30,991 bases of DNA from Clostridia bacterium (lineage in GTDB: Bacteria > Bacillota > Clostridia > TANB77 > CAG-508), in the NCBI GenBank assembly GCA_900772235.1, contig CAAGQX010000133.1:1-30991 (forward strand), given 5' to 3'. Each line of letters opens with the position of its first letter. Position 1 is the first letter of the stretch. Below the pieces are notes generated by a model that was given only the letters and a program-made list of their open reading frames with translations, ran no database searches and was not told where the DNA came from. Of the stretch, positions 10,256 to 18,906 are shown piece after piece. Both the position numbers and the translations under genes were made by a program.

Positions 10256-11752
10256 TTAATTATCATCATCAAATGCGCCAAACAATTCATCAAACTTTGC
10301 TTCTAGTTCTTTTTGTATATCGTATGATTCTTCTTCATTTTTTGCATCTGCTGTTACTGTAGCTGTTTGTTTTGTAGTTTCTTTTGGCTCTTCTGGTGTT
10401 TCTTCAAACAAATCATCTAATGATTCAATAGATGTGTTTTGTTCTTTTTCGCCTTCTTTTTTCTCTACATAAGGATTATATGGGTTGTATTTTCTCCATT
10501 CTCCTCTTGCTACATCTTCTCTATCATTATGGTCTACTGCATATTGTTGTACTAATTTTCCAGTATTATATTTAAAGTAATAATATTTTTGAGCTTTTAT
10601 AGGTTTTAATCCTTTTTCAAATATAATACACATATCATTGTCAAGTCTTCTAAGCTCATCTGGCGTCATTAATGCTCTTGCCATTATTTGATCTGACTTA
10701 TTGTAACCTTGTCGCCACATATTTTTATCTTTACTTACAGACCAACTATCTCTCGAAACAGTTTTTTCTCCAAGTTCCTTAGAAAAATATTCAACGGTTT
10801 TTTGTGAGTTACTTCCTAAAAATACTGTTGTATCACAGTTACCAATTATTGTTTCGTGAGATTTTTCATATACTGCTTCTAATTGGTCTAAGTTTTGCAA
10901 TATAACACTAAATGAGATTTTTCTACTTCTTGAAGTAGATATTTTTTTATCAAAATCTGGTATTTTACCAATGTTTGCGAACTCATCTAATATAAAGTAT
11001 GTAGGTTGTGGTAATGCTCCTCCTTGTTTATCTGCAAAATCATATAAATGTTGTATCATTTGCGAGAAGAATATTGTAAGTAAGAAGTCATATGCTGTAT
11101 GTGTATCTGAAGAAATAACGAATACAGCTGTTTTTCTAGAACCAATATCTTCAAAATTTATTGTATTTGTTGAAGTTAACTCTGCAATTTCTTTTGAGTC
11201 GAACTTACCAAGTTTTGATTGTAATGTACTTAAAATTGAACCATATGTTTTTTCTGGTGCAATTTCAATAGATTTATAGTTCATTCTTGCTGGATGATCA
11301 TATGGCAATTGGTTCATAAGTTCTGTAAGAAGGTTTCCTCCACCATTGCTGTTTGCTGCTCTAACTAGCTCCGCACAACTTGCTAAGTTTTGCTCTTCTT
11401 CTGGTCTTGTTGCTAGTAAATAGTAAATTAATGCTTTTAATAACATTTCTGCCATATCATCCCAGTATGGGTCTGAGCCTGAACCTTCTGCTTTTTGTCC
11501 TTTTACGATTGTATTTGCAATAACGTCAACATCTATTTCACTAGAAATATGCATTAATGGGTTATAGCCATCACTTTTTTGTGGATTTACTAAATTTAGT
11601 ACTTTTATATCATAACCTTTAGATTTTAAGTATCCTGCAGTTTTGTCGTACAATTCTCCTTTTGGATCTGTAAATACATATGAACCTAGTAATTGATATG
11701 CGTTAGGAATAACATATGATGCAGATTTACCAGAACCAGAACCGTCCAACAA
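10256..11752 (-). pseudogene. VirD4/TraG type IV coupling protein, C-terminal part (frameshifted)
   Basis: This encodes the ATPase body of a VirD4/TraG coupling protein, which delivers DNA-relaxase complexes to a conjugative channel. It contains the DGSGSGKS end of the Walker A motif, DPKGELY, the Walker B FILDEFANIGKIP and the downstream TSRSRKISFSVILQNLDQL region, then an acidic C-terminal tail. There is no plausible start codon of its own: the reading frame opens at a TTG inside the P-loop. Removing one base (G at 11744 on the plus strand) fuses it in frame to the 11727-12194 ORF and restores a GGSGSGKS P-loop, giving a protein of about 645 residues, normal for the family. No relaxase or other transfer gene is nearby, which suggests a remnant. 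A sequencing error is the main alternative. Confidence 0.85.
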
Positions 11753-12194
11753 TTAAAACATTAACGTTTCCTCTTTTATCAACCGGTAAGTAATTCTTTT
11801 CTGCTAAAAGTATTCCTTTTTTTGGACTTAATATTTGGTATTGTTCTCCTCCTGTTGCCCAATCACTTGAGCCGTGTTCAATATCTGTATACTCATTTTT
11901 AGGTAATGATTTCATAATTCCAATTGCAGCCAAGAAGAGCAATGTTATTGTTAAATATAGTTCGCCTTTACCGAAAGTAGCTATATATTTAGCTCTAAAT
12001 ACTTTCCCTAAATTTTCCATTATATTTCCAACGTTAGCCATAAATAATCCTACTGCTGTATTATTAGTTTCTTTAGCATCTATTATACTAACTGCCCCAG
12101 GCGCAATTAATACTATGGATAATATTACCCATAGTACTATTACTACTATAAAAACTGGTTTAGATTTACTTAATGCATGTTTTATTTTATACAT
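11727..12194 (-). pseudogene. VirD4/TraG coupling protein, N-terminal part (frameshifted)
   Basis: Membrane-anchor portion of the coupling protein. It has two hydrophobic segments (about residues 13-35 and 78-96) and then the SSDWATGGE-like linker and NVNVLIVG strand that normally precede the P-loop. After that Gly the frame reads RFWFW and stops, out of frame with the ATPase body. The ATG follows AAAGGTGA. It is the third gene of a leftward operon after the 12414 and 12221 genes; the breakpoint lies within the most conserved motif of the protein. Confidence 0.85.
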
Positions 12195-12220
12195 AAATTA
12201 TCACCTTTTCTTTTGTATAG

Positions 12221-12397
12221 TTATTTAGTAAATTCTTCTTCTTTTCCTCTTACTTTTTCTTCTTTTCCTCTTGCTTTTTTCTTTCCACTATATGTCTTTA
12301 TTTTAACACAATCATTTTCTGGTAATACATTAGCTAATACACTATCATAATCGCATGGCTCCATTTTTCTTGCAAAAGCAAAAACATTTTGATTCAT
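12221..12397 (-). CDS. Small charged protein of the VirD4 operon (unrecognised)
   Basis: A 58-residue protein of unknown function. It has a neutral N-terminal half and a very basic, Lys/Glu/Gly-rich C-terminus with a repeated RGKEE motif. The AAGGAGG site (12409-12415) lies inside the end of the upstream gene. It is only two bases from an ATG at 12406 but 11 bases from the ATG at 12397, so I prefer the latter. Its position between the 12414 gene and the coupling protein suggests co-transcription and perhaps a role in the same mobile-element module, but there is no domain evidence. Confidence 0.55.
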   Translation of the reverse strand: MNQNVFAFARKMEPCDYDSVLANVLPENDCVKIKTYSGKKKARGKEEKVRGKEEEFTK

Positions 12398-12413
12398 ATT
12401 AATCATATCCTCC

Positions 12414-12980
12414 TTAATTTTCTAATACAGGGTTCCCCCCAACAACATGAATTCTATCGTCTGTTAATTCTCTTACTTCAAATGCAAAATAATTTTTATA
12501 TGGTTTTAATTTGCATTTTCCTTTTACTTCATTTGTTTCTTCATCAAAATATAAGATTGGTTTGATTTCTTCTGCTGTTTCTGGATCTATAATTGATATT
12601 GGCCTTTTTAAATTTGGTGTATATTCAACTTCTTTATACTCAGTTTCCTCTTCTGAATATAATGTTCTAAATTTAAATGGCATAGGCTTTTTAGTAATTA
12701 ATACTTTATCTCCTTCTAGCACTCCATTATTTATTACTACTTTATCTTGTCCAAAAGATAATATTACTAATTTGTTTCCTTCTGGTTTAGGTTCATCTAT
12801 ATAAAATGTCTTTTTAGTTTTTTCTCCAACTAGTTCAGTTGTAAAATCCAATCTTTCTACTGTAAATTTAGGAGCTGTTTTTGCAACTTCCTTATCTGTT
12901 TTACTTACTTCATATATTACTGTTTTTACTCCTTGTGGATCTGTTATACTAAAATGTTTTCCATTTATTGGTTGTTCCAT
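12414..12980 (-). CDS. Conserved-looking hypothetical protein, first gene of the VirD4 operon
   Basis: A 188-residue soluble protein, rich in Lys/Glu and alternating beta-like segments, with no signal peptide or membrane segment. I do not recognise a family. It has a GAGGTG ribosome site nine bases before ATG and a consensus promoter about 60 bases upstream (13043-13071). Its stop codon overlaps the ribosome site of the next gene, so translation of the small 58-residue protein is likely coupled. Its association with a VirD4-type gene suggests an accessory role in a conjugative element (inference). Confidence 0.7.
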   Translation of the reverse strand: MEQPINGKHFSITDPQGVKTVIYEVSKTDKEVAKTAPKFTVERLDFTTELVGEKTKKTFYIDEPKPEGNKLVILSFGQDKVVINNGVLEGDKVLITKKPMPFKFRTLYSEEETEYKEVEYTPNLKRPISIIDPETAEEIKPILYFDEETNEVKGKCKLKPYKNYFAFEVRELTDDRIHVVGGNPVLEN

Positions 12981-13042
12981 TTATTAAAGCACCTCATTTC
13001 TATATATTAATGCCCTTTATCTTTTGTATAACTACCTTTTTA

Positions 13043-13071
13043 ATTATACAACATTTTAGGGGTTATGTCAA
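13043..13071 (-). promoter_or_regulatory. Consensus sigma-A promoter of the VirD4 operon
   Basis: On the minus strand TTGACA (13066-13071), a 17-base spacer and TATAAT (13043-13048): a perfect match at both boxes. It serves the leftward operon starting at 12980 and implies the broken operon can still be transcribed strongly. Confidence 0.85.
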
Positions 13072-13094
13072 CTCTTTTTGTTGTTCCTTTTTAT

Positions 13095-13991
13095 TCATAT
13101 TCTAGGATTAAATTTTGATACCTCTTTTAGTTTTGTAAATAATTCTTTTTCTTCTTGAGTTAGTTCCTTTGGAACCACTGTTTTAATATTAGCAACTAAA
13201 TCTCCTCTTCCGCCTTGTCCATCTTTATAGCCTTTTTTTGAAATTCTTAATTGTTCTCCGCTTTGCGTTCCCGGTTCTACATATATGCTTACAGGTTCTT
13301 CTAAAGAATTTAGAACTATCTTCTTACCTAATGCCGCTTCCCAAGGTGTTATATATAAATCGGTTACTAAGTCATAGCCATCTAGTTTAAATTTTTTATT
13401 ATTTAATATGTTTATTTTTATAAGCAAATCTCCATTTTTTCCACCATTTATTCCTGTTTTTCCTTGTCCTGCTAACCTTATTTTTTCTCCATTTCTAATA
13501 CCTGATGGAATCTTAACATTAAAAGTTGCCATCTTTCCTTTTACTGTTCTTAATGAAATTTTCTTTTCTAAGCCAAAATATGCATCTTCAAGTTTAACAT
13601 TTATTTCTGTTTCCACATTTTCGCCTTTAATTGGTATTTTTTTATATATTTTTTCTTCTTGGCTTGTTTCTGCTTGATTTCCAAAAAGTATTGTTTTAAA
13701 TTCAGAAATTATACTATTGTTGTTATTTCTGCTCTCTTTTTTCTGTGCTATTCTCTTTTTCTTGCCAACTCTTGCATTCCATTGTCTATCATATTTTCTT
13801 CTACTTGAAGGTGTTGATAAAATTTTATATGCCTCGTTAATATCTTTAAATCTTTCTTCTGCCTTTTTATTTTGCATATTTACATCTGGATGGTATTTTT
13901 TTGCTTGTTCTCTAAAAGCAATTTTTATATCATCAATACTAACTTTATTTGTATCTAAGCCTAATATTTTATAGTAATCTCTAAATATCAT
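13095..13991 (-). CDS. DnaJ-family co-chaperone lacking the zinc finger (CbpA/type II-like)
   Basis: A 298-residue Hsp40 protein that would stimulate Hsp70 (DnaK) ATPase activity. A J domain occupies residues 1-68, with HPD at 34-36 and the usual FKDINEAYKILS helix. A linker rich in Lys/Asn follows, then the two beta-barrel client-binding domains (about 110-285) of the DnaJ C-terminal family. The four CxxCxGxG zinc motifs of true DnaJ are absent, so it is the CbpA-like class. The chosen ATG (13991) sits eight bases after GGAGG; an upstream in-frame ATG at 14006 precedes that ribosome site and is unlikely to be used. It is divergent from the HD-GYP regulator. Confidence 0.88.
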   Translation of the reverse strand: MIFRDYYKILGLDTNKVSIDDIKIAFREQAKKYHPDVNMQNKKAEERFKDINEAYKILSTPSSRRKYDRQWNARVGKKKRIAQKKESRNNNNSIISEFKTILFGNQAETSQEEKIYKKIPIKGENVETEINVKLEDAYFGLEKKISLRTVKGKMATFNVKIPSGIRNGEKIRLAGQGKTGINGGKNGDLLIKINILNNKKFKLDGYDLVTDLYITPWEAALGKKIVLNSLEEPVSIYVEPGTQSGEQLRISKKGYKDGQGGRGDLVANIKTVVPKELTQEEKELFTKLKEVSKFNPRI

Positions 13992-14031
13992 TTCAACATC
14001 CTCCATAAAATGGAATTATAATCTATTGAAA

Positions 14032-14061
14032 ATTATAGCATATTTTCCTATATTCTTTCAA
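14032..14061 (-). promoter_or_regulatory. Promoter of the DnaJ-like gene
   Basis: Minus strand TTGAAA (14056-14061), 18 bases and TATAAT (14032-14037), about 40 bases before the start codon. Confidence 0.6.
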
Positions 14062-14079
14062 CTTTTTTTCCTTTTTTTC

Positions 14080-14107
14080 TTGCTTTTTTTTCTATTTATA
14101 ATATAAT
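14080..14107 (+). promoter_or_regulatory. Promoter of the HD-GYP response regulator
   Basis: TTGCTT (14080-14085), 16 bases and TATAAT (14102-14107), followed by an AGGAGGTG site before the ATG. The -10 box is strong and the -35 box and spacing are weaker. Confidence 0.45.
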
Positions 14108-14132
14108 AGTGTAAATTGTAGGAGGTGTCCTT

Positions 14133-15182
14133 ATGAGAAAATATAATCATTCTAATGAAGATGCTAAATATAAAATAATTGCAGTAGATGACGAGGTAGG
14201 TATTTTAGATTCCCTTAATGTTTTTTTGACAAAAGCTGGGTATTCTTTTGTAGGTATCTCCGATCCTATGGAAGCTATTGAAAGAGTAAAAAATGAGCAT
14301 TTTGATTTAATGCTTTTAGACTTTATTATGACTCCTATTCACGGAGATCAAGTAGTTGAAGAAATTAGAAAATTCAATGCCGAATTATATATATTACTTT
14401 TAACTGGGCATAAAGACTTAGCTCCACCACTTGACACAATCAGGCGTTTAGATATTCAAGGTTATTGTGAAAAAAGCGATAAGTTTGACCAACTATTATT
14501 ATTAATAGAATCTGGAATAAAAGCAATTTCTCAAATGCAAGAAATTAAAGATATTAATGAAAAACTAAAAAATACATATGAAGAATTAGAAAAAGCATAT
14601 TTAGAAAGCATAGAAACTTTGCGTTATACTGTTGAAGCCAAAGACTCTTACACAAGAGGCCATTCTGATAGAGTTTCCGAATATTCTTATCTAATTGGAA
14701 AATATTTAAATTTGCCTGAAGACGATTTGAAAAAATTAAAACTAGGTGGTTTATTCCACGACATAGGGAAAATAGGAATTCCTGATAGTATTTTACTAAA
14801 AACAGAAAAGCTAACTGATGATGAATATTCAGAAATTAAAAATCATCCAGCAATAGGTGCGCATATTTTATCAAATGCTTCTATGTTTGCAGACATAATT
14901 CCTATAGTAAAACATCATCACGAACGCTATGATGGAAATGGTTATCCTGGAAAACTTAAAGGAGAAGATATTCCTTATCTTGCTAGAATTACTGCTGTTG
15001 CAGATACATTTGATGCAATGACATCTAGAAGAGCTTATAGAGATCCTCTTCCTTTAGATGTAGTAAAATCTGAATTTGAGAAAAACTCAGGAACACAATT
15101 CGATCCAAATATTGTGCCAGTTTTCTTAGACATATTAAATAATCATTACGATGAAATAGAAGAAATTAGAAATAAATATTAA
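14133..15182 (+). CDS. Response regulator with HD-GYP output domain (RpfG-like)
   Basis: A 349-residue two-component response regulator predicted to hydrolyse cyclic di-GMP. The receiver domain (about 14-130) has acidic Asp19-Asp20 and the phospho-acceptor Asp63 in LLLDFIM. A coiled-coil linker (about 135-165) leads to the HD-GYP phosphodiesterase (about 165-345), with the catalytic HD at 209-210, HDIGKIGIPD, and H262-H263-x3-D267-G-x-GYP (270-272). All key metal ligands I can identify are present, so it should be active. It is a single gene with its own promoter and a strong terminator. No kinase is adjacent; the 7TM kinase at 7775 is the only one in the window and a candidate partner (inference). 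Confidence 0.93.
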   Translation: MRKYNHSNEDAKYKIIAVDDEVGILDSLNVFLTKAGYSFVGISDPMEAIERVKNEHFDLMLLDFIMTPIHGDQVVEEIRKFNAELYILLLTGHKDLAPPLDTIRRLDIQGYCEKSDKFDQLLLLIESGIKAISQMQEIKDINEKLKNTYEELEKAYLESIETLRYTVEAKDSYTRGHSDRVSEYSYLIGKYLNLPEDDLKKLKLGGLFHDIGKIGIPDSILLKTEKLTDDEYSEIKNHPAIGAHILSNASMFADIIPIVKHHHERYDGNGYPGKLKGEDIPYLARITAVADTFDAMTSRRAYRDPLPLDVVKSEFEKNSGTQFDPNIVPVFLDILNNHYDEIEEIRNKY

Positions 15183-15190
15183 AATCCATA

Positions 15191-15225
15191 AAAAAGCAGA
15201 AATAATTAAAATATTTCTGCTTTTT
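15191..15225. terminator. Bidirectional terminator between HD-GYP and ABC-F genes
   Basis: A perfect 13-bp stem (15191-15203 with 15213-15225) with A and T runs on opposite sides. It can serve both convergent genes. Confidence 0.85.
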
Positions 15226-15244
15226 ATTGTGAATAAAATACCCT

Positions 15245-16825
15245 CTATTCTAGCTCTAAGTATTGATTATATGTGCATTCTCTATCAATTACTTTATCTT
15301 TTCTTATATCAATAATTCTATCTGCAACTGTTTGTGTTAATTGGTGGTCGTGTGATGTAAAAATCATATTACCTTTAAATTTTTTCATTCCTTCATTTAA
15401 TGCAGTTATGCTTTCCATATCTAAGTGGTTTGTAGGCTCATCAAAGATTAAAAAGTTTGCACCAGATAGCATTAACTTAGATAATACACATCTTACTTTT
15501 TCTCCACCTGATAGCACTTTTACTTTCTTTAATGCTTCATCTCCTGAGAACAACATTCTTCCTAAAAATCCTCTTACATATGTTTCATCTGGATCTTTTG
15601 AATATGTTCTAAGCCAATCTACAAGTGTTTCGTCTTTTGTAAATAAATAGCTATTATCTTTAGGGAAGTAATCCTTCGTAATTGTTTGCCCCCAAGAAAT
15701 TTCTCCTTCATCTGGTTCTACTTCTCCTGCAATTATTTGGAATAATAGTGTTGTAGCCATTTCATTTTCTGCAATAACTGCAATTTTATTATCGGCCTTT
15801 ACTGTAAAAGAAATATTGTCTAGTATTTTTTCACCATTTATACTTTTGGAAATATTTTTTACTGTTAAAATTTCTTTACCTGGTTCTCTATCTGGCTTAA
15901 AATCTATATATGGATATCTTCTGCTTGATGCTTTTATTTCTTCTAGTTCTATTTTTTCTAGTGATTTTTTTCTTGATGTTGCTTGTTTAGATTTAGAAGC
16001 ATTTGCACTAAATCTAGCAATAAATTCTTGTAATTCCTTAATTTTTTCTTCTTTCTTTTTATTTGCCTCTTTTGCTTGTTTTAAAGCTAATTGGCTAGAT
16101 TCATACCAGAAATCATAATTTCCTGGGTAAACTTTTATTTTTCCAAAGTCCACATCTGCAATATGTGTACAAACTTTATTTAAGAAATATCTATCGTGAG
16201 AAACTACTATAACAGTATTTTCAAAATTAATCAAAAATTCTTGTAGCCATTCAATACTTTTTAAGTCTAAATCGTTTGTTGGTTCGTCTAGTAATAAAAT
16301 ATCTGGATTTCCAAATAAACTTTGAGCAAGTAATATTTTTACTTTATCTTTTGCTTCAATTTCGCTCATCATTTTATAATGTTTTTCACTTGATATACCT
16401 AAATTGTTAAGCAATGTAGCTGCATCTGATTCAGCATTCCAGCCATCCAATTCTGCAAATCTTTCTTCTAACTTAGCTGCTTTCATACCATCTGCTTCAG
16501 AAAAGTCTGGTTTAGCATATATCTCTTCTTTTTCCTTCATTATGTCGTACAATTCTTTGTTTCCCATAATCACAGTATCTAGAACAGTATAATTTTCATA
16601 TGCAAAGTGGTCTTGTTTTAATGTTGATAATCTTTTTCCCTTTTCAATTGCAATTTCTCCCTTTGAAGGTTCAATCTCTCCTGATAATATTTTTAGAAAA
16701 GTGGATTTTCCTGCGCCATTTGCACCAATTAATCCATAGCAATTACCTTTTGTAAATTTTATATTTACATCTTCAAACAAAACTCTTTTTCCAAATCTTA
16801 ATGTTACTCCAATTGCACTTAACAT
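15245..16825 (-). CDS. ABC-F ATPase (YbiT/YkpA-like)
   Basis: A 526-residue soluble protein with two ABC domains and no membrane segment, the ABC-F layout of ribosome-associated translation factors. Domain 1 has Walker A GANGAGKST and Walker B LLLDEPTNDLD, but its signature is degenerate (MSEIEAKDK). A charged linker, rich in Lys/Glu, spans about 235-300. Domain 2 has a degenerate P-loop (ENEMATTLLF, no Lys) but a canonical LSGGEKVR signature and FDEPTNHLD. Because ATP sites form between one domain's Walker A and the other's signature, only one composite site looks complete. Length and sequence favour the YbiT/YkpA group rather than antibiotic-resistance subfamilies, but a resistance role cannot be excluded. 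It is monocistronic with a good promoter. Confidence 0.9.
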   Translation of the reverse strand: MLSAIGVTLRFGKRVLFEDVNIKFTKGNCYGLIGANGAGKSTFLKILSGEIEPSKGEIAIEKGKRLSTLKQDHFAYENYTVLDTVIMGNKELYDIMKEKEEIYAKPDFSEADGMKAAKLEERFAELDGWNAESDAATLLNNLGISSEKHYKMMSEIEAKDKVKILLAQSLFGNPDILLLDEPTNDLDLKSIEWLQEFLINFENTVIVVSHDRYFLNKVCTHIADVDFGKIKVYPGNYDFWYESSQLALKQAKEANKKKEEKIKELQEFIARFSANASKSKQATSRKKSLEKIELEEIKASSRRYPYIDFKPDREPGKEILTVKNISKSINGEKILDNISFTVKADNKIAVIAENEMATTLLFQIIAGEVEPDEGEISWGQTITKDYFPKDNSYLFTKDETLVDWLRTYSKDPDETYVRGFLGRMLFSGDEALKKVKVLSGGEKVRCVLSKLMLSGANFLIFDEPTNHLDMESITALNEGMKKFKGNMIFTSHDHQLTQTVADRIIDIRKDKVIDRECTYNQYLELE

Positions 16826-16856
16826 TTCTTTCCTCCTTAAATTTCACACTTGTTTT

Positions 16857-16885
16857 ATTATATAAAGCTTTTGTAATTTAGTCAA
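16857..16885 (-). promoter_or_regulatory. Promoter of the ABC-F gene
   Basis: Minus strand TTGACT (16880-16885), 17 bases and TATAAT (16857-16862), about 32 bases before the start codon. Confidence 0.75.
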
Positions 16886-16907
16886 GTTATTTGAGTTTGA
16901 TCATTAA

Positions 16908-16937
16908 AAAAATCATCTCTTATTAAAGATGATTTTT
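16908..16937 (-). terminator. Terminator of the DUF2207 gene
   Basis: An 11-bp stem (16908-16918 with 16927-16937) with an eight-base loop. On the minus strand a T run follows. Confidence 0.8.
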
Positions 16938-16943
16938 ATTTTT

Positions 16944-18782
16944 TTATCTAAATCCTCCTCCAGAAGATCCTCCAGAAGAACTACCACCACTGCTGTAACT
17001 ACTTCCGCCACCGCCACTATCGCGATCACTTCCGCTATATGAATGTGAATATTCTCTAGACATTTTTCGAGCTTCCCTTCTAGCTTTTCTTTCTACGCGT
17101 CTTTCGTACCTTAAAGTTTCCCTTGCTAAAGCAGATACCATACCAACTGATAATTTTTTAGTATAAAAAGTGGTATTTTCAACATTGATTTTTGAAATTT
17201 CTTTAAAATCAGGATATAACTTACTAAATTGTTCTTCAACTTTATCTGCTATTCCTAATAATTGAGCAAATACCAGATAATCTTCTAATATATGTACTTG
17301 AACATTTTCTTTGTCTGGAATTAAACTATAATCCAATAAGAATTTTTTTAATCCTAAAAGATTTAAAGCTGCCTCTCTTACAGAACCATCAACATATTTA
17401 GTAATAATAGTTTTAGTTTTCCATAATTTCTTTGATGTTGTTATATCTTCTAAAATTAAATTCTTTTGTTGTAATTTTTTTGATGTATCATTTATTAATG
17501 TATTAAACCATCTATTCATAGTATGGTGATTTGACCTACACCATTTTTCAAATTCTTTTGCTTCTAAAATATTATTATCACCACTAGCTTTTATAAGCAT
17601 TTGCATTAGGCTCTTTTCCATTTCATCTTTTACATAAAATTCTCGACTATGTACATTTTTAAAAGCTATAGCATATTTGTTATCTTTTAAATTAAATAGG
17701 CCTCCTCTAGTTTTTGAAAGTTCTATATATCCTTCCTTTATCCATTTTAATAAAATTGCTCCAACCAAGCCATTTTTGCAATCATCTTCTTTTAGAATTT
17801 TATATTTTATCATAACCCAATAAGCATAATATAAATCGCCTTCACATGGTATATCTCTAAAATATGTTACTTCATTATTTTTTATCTTTGGTCCTAAATC
17901 TAAAGGTCTATATTCTATATTATCTCTATTACTGTTGTATTTTCTTCTTCTAGAAAATCCACCTAATATAAAAAAATGAAGTAAGGCGGCCCCAATATAA
18001 GTAAGTAAGAGAATTTTGATGATAAACCAACTTTCATTAAAAGAATAATCTGAAACTGTACTCTTAGCAGAATCATATATATCATCAAACGATTGGCTTG
18101 ATGTATTTGAAGTATTAAATAAATTACTTTCAAATCTCACTAAACCTACCATATATTGAGAAGATGACAAACTTCCACCAGAATCTAAAACAATTTTCCC
18201 ATCAACAAAGTTAATTGTCCCATTATTTCCAAATGCCCATATTTTTGCATTATCTAATGAAAAATTATAATTTGAATGTATAGTAATTTTAGCATTTGAT
18301 ACTTTTTGGTCCAAGTTTAATAAATTAAAATATATTCCTTGCGTATCTGTATATTGAATTATAAAATTACTAATATTATATTTTAATGTGTATGTATTAT
18401 TGCCATAATTTGAAATTCCCCAACATAATTCCACCCCATCTGAAATTTCATTTATTCCACATTTATATGCTTTTGATGAAAAACTATCACTTGTATTCCA
18501 AGTAGATAGACTTTCATATATAGTTCCTGTTTGGTCTGTAACACTAAAGTTTGAAATCACTGAATTACCCATTTTAGTATATGGTCTATATCCTTCAGTT
18601 CCTTGCGTTAAATTAGCTTTCCATACTTCTGTAACAACTGCATTTCCCTCATTATCTATATAAATATCCATATTTATACTGTTAATAGAATTCGCACTTA
18701 CTTTGTTTGTTAAAATAAAAAACGTAATGATAAACATACAAAATATAATTCTAATTAACATCTTTTTATTGGTTTTAACCAT
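16944..18782 (-). CDS. DUF2207-family membrane protein
   Basis: A 612-residue protein of the DUF2207 type, whose function is unknown. It has an N-terminal signal/anchor (about 9-30), an extracellular beta-rich region (about 31-245) with the typical VTEVWKANLTQGTEG-like start, one clear membrane segment (about 250-275), then a long cytosolic region. It ends in a Ser/Gly-rich tail finishing GGGFR, a common feature of this family. The family usually has a second hydrophobic segment in the cytosolic half; I do not see an obvious one here. The ATG follows AAAGGAGG. It is a single gene with its own promoter and terminator, next to the LPXTG/sortase pair and plausibly part of envelope upkeep (inference). 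Confidence 0.82.
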   Translation of the reverse strand: MVKTNKKMLIRIIFCMFIITFFILTNKVSANSINSINMDIYIDNEGNAVVTEVWKANLTQGTEGYRPYTKMGNSVISNFSVTDQTGTIYESLSTWNTSDSFSSKAYKCGINEISDGVELCWGISNYGNNTYTLKYNISNFIIQYTDTQGIYFNLLNLDQKVSNAKITIHSNYNFSLDNAKIWAFGNNGTINFVDGKIVLDSGGSLSSSQYMVGLVRFESNLFNTSNTSSQSFDDIYDSAKSTVSDYSFNESWFIIKILLLTYIGAALLHFFILGGFSRRRKYNSNRDNIEYRPLDLGPKIKNNEVTYFRDIPCEGDLYYAYWVMIKYKILKEDDCKNGLVGAILLKWIKEGYIELSKTRGGLFNLKDNKYAIAFKNVHSREFYVKDEMEKSLMQMLIKASGDNNILEAKEFEKWCRSNHHTMNRWFNTLINDTSKKLQQKNLILEDITTSKKLWKTKTIITKYVDGSVREAALNLLGLKKFLLDYSLIPDKENVQVHILEDYLVFAQLLGIADKVEEQFSKLYPDFKEISKINVENTTFYTKKLSVGMVSALARETLRYERRVERKARREARKMSREYSHSYSGSDRDSGGGGSSYSSGGSSSGGSSGGGFR

Positions 18783-18807
18783 TTTTTATAGCCTCCTTTT
18801 TTTAGTA

Positions 18808-18836
18808 ATATTATAACACTTACTTTAAATAGTCAA
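18808..18836 (-). promoter_or_regulatory. Promoter of the DUF2207 gene
   Basis: Minus strand TTGACT (18831-18836), 17 bases and TAATAT (18808-18813). An overlapping TATAAT exists at shorter spacing. Confidence 0.6.
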
Positions 18837-18839
18837 TCA

Positions 18840-18881
18840 AAAAAGAAATTTAAACTTTTATTAATGTCTAAATTTCTTTTT
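18840..18881 (-). terminator. Terminator of the LRR-sortase operon
   Basis: A 13-bp perfect stem (18840-18852 with 18869-18881) downstream of the sortase stop codon, with a run of A/T on each side. Confidence 0.7.
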
Positions 18882-18906
18882 TTAATGCATATAATAGTTT
18901 TTTATG

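Noticed and set aside
11727..11752. Programmed ribosomal frameshifting in the VirD4 gene
   Set aside because: There is no slippery heptamer or downstream pseudoknot at the break, and VirD4 genes are not known to use recoding; an indel or sequence error is simpler.
15273..16592. Plus-strand open frames inside the ABC-F gene
   Set aside because: These are antisense shadows of a well-supported coding sequence and have no ribosome sites or promoters.
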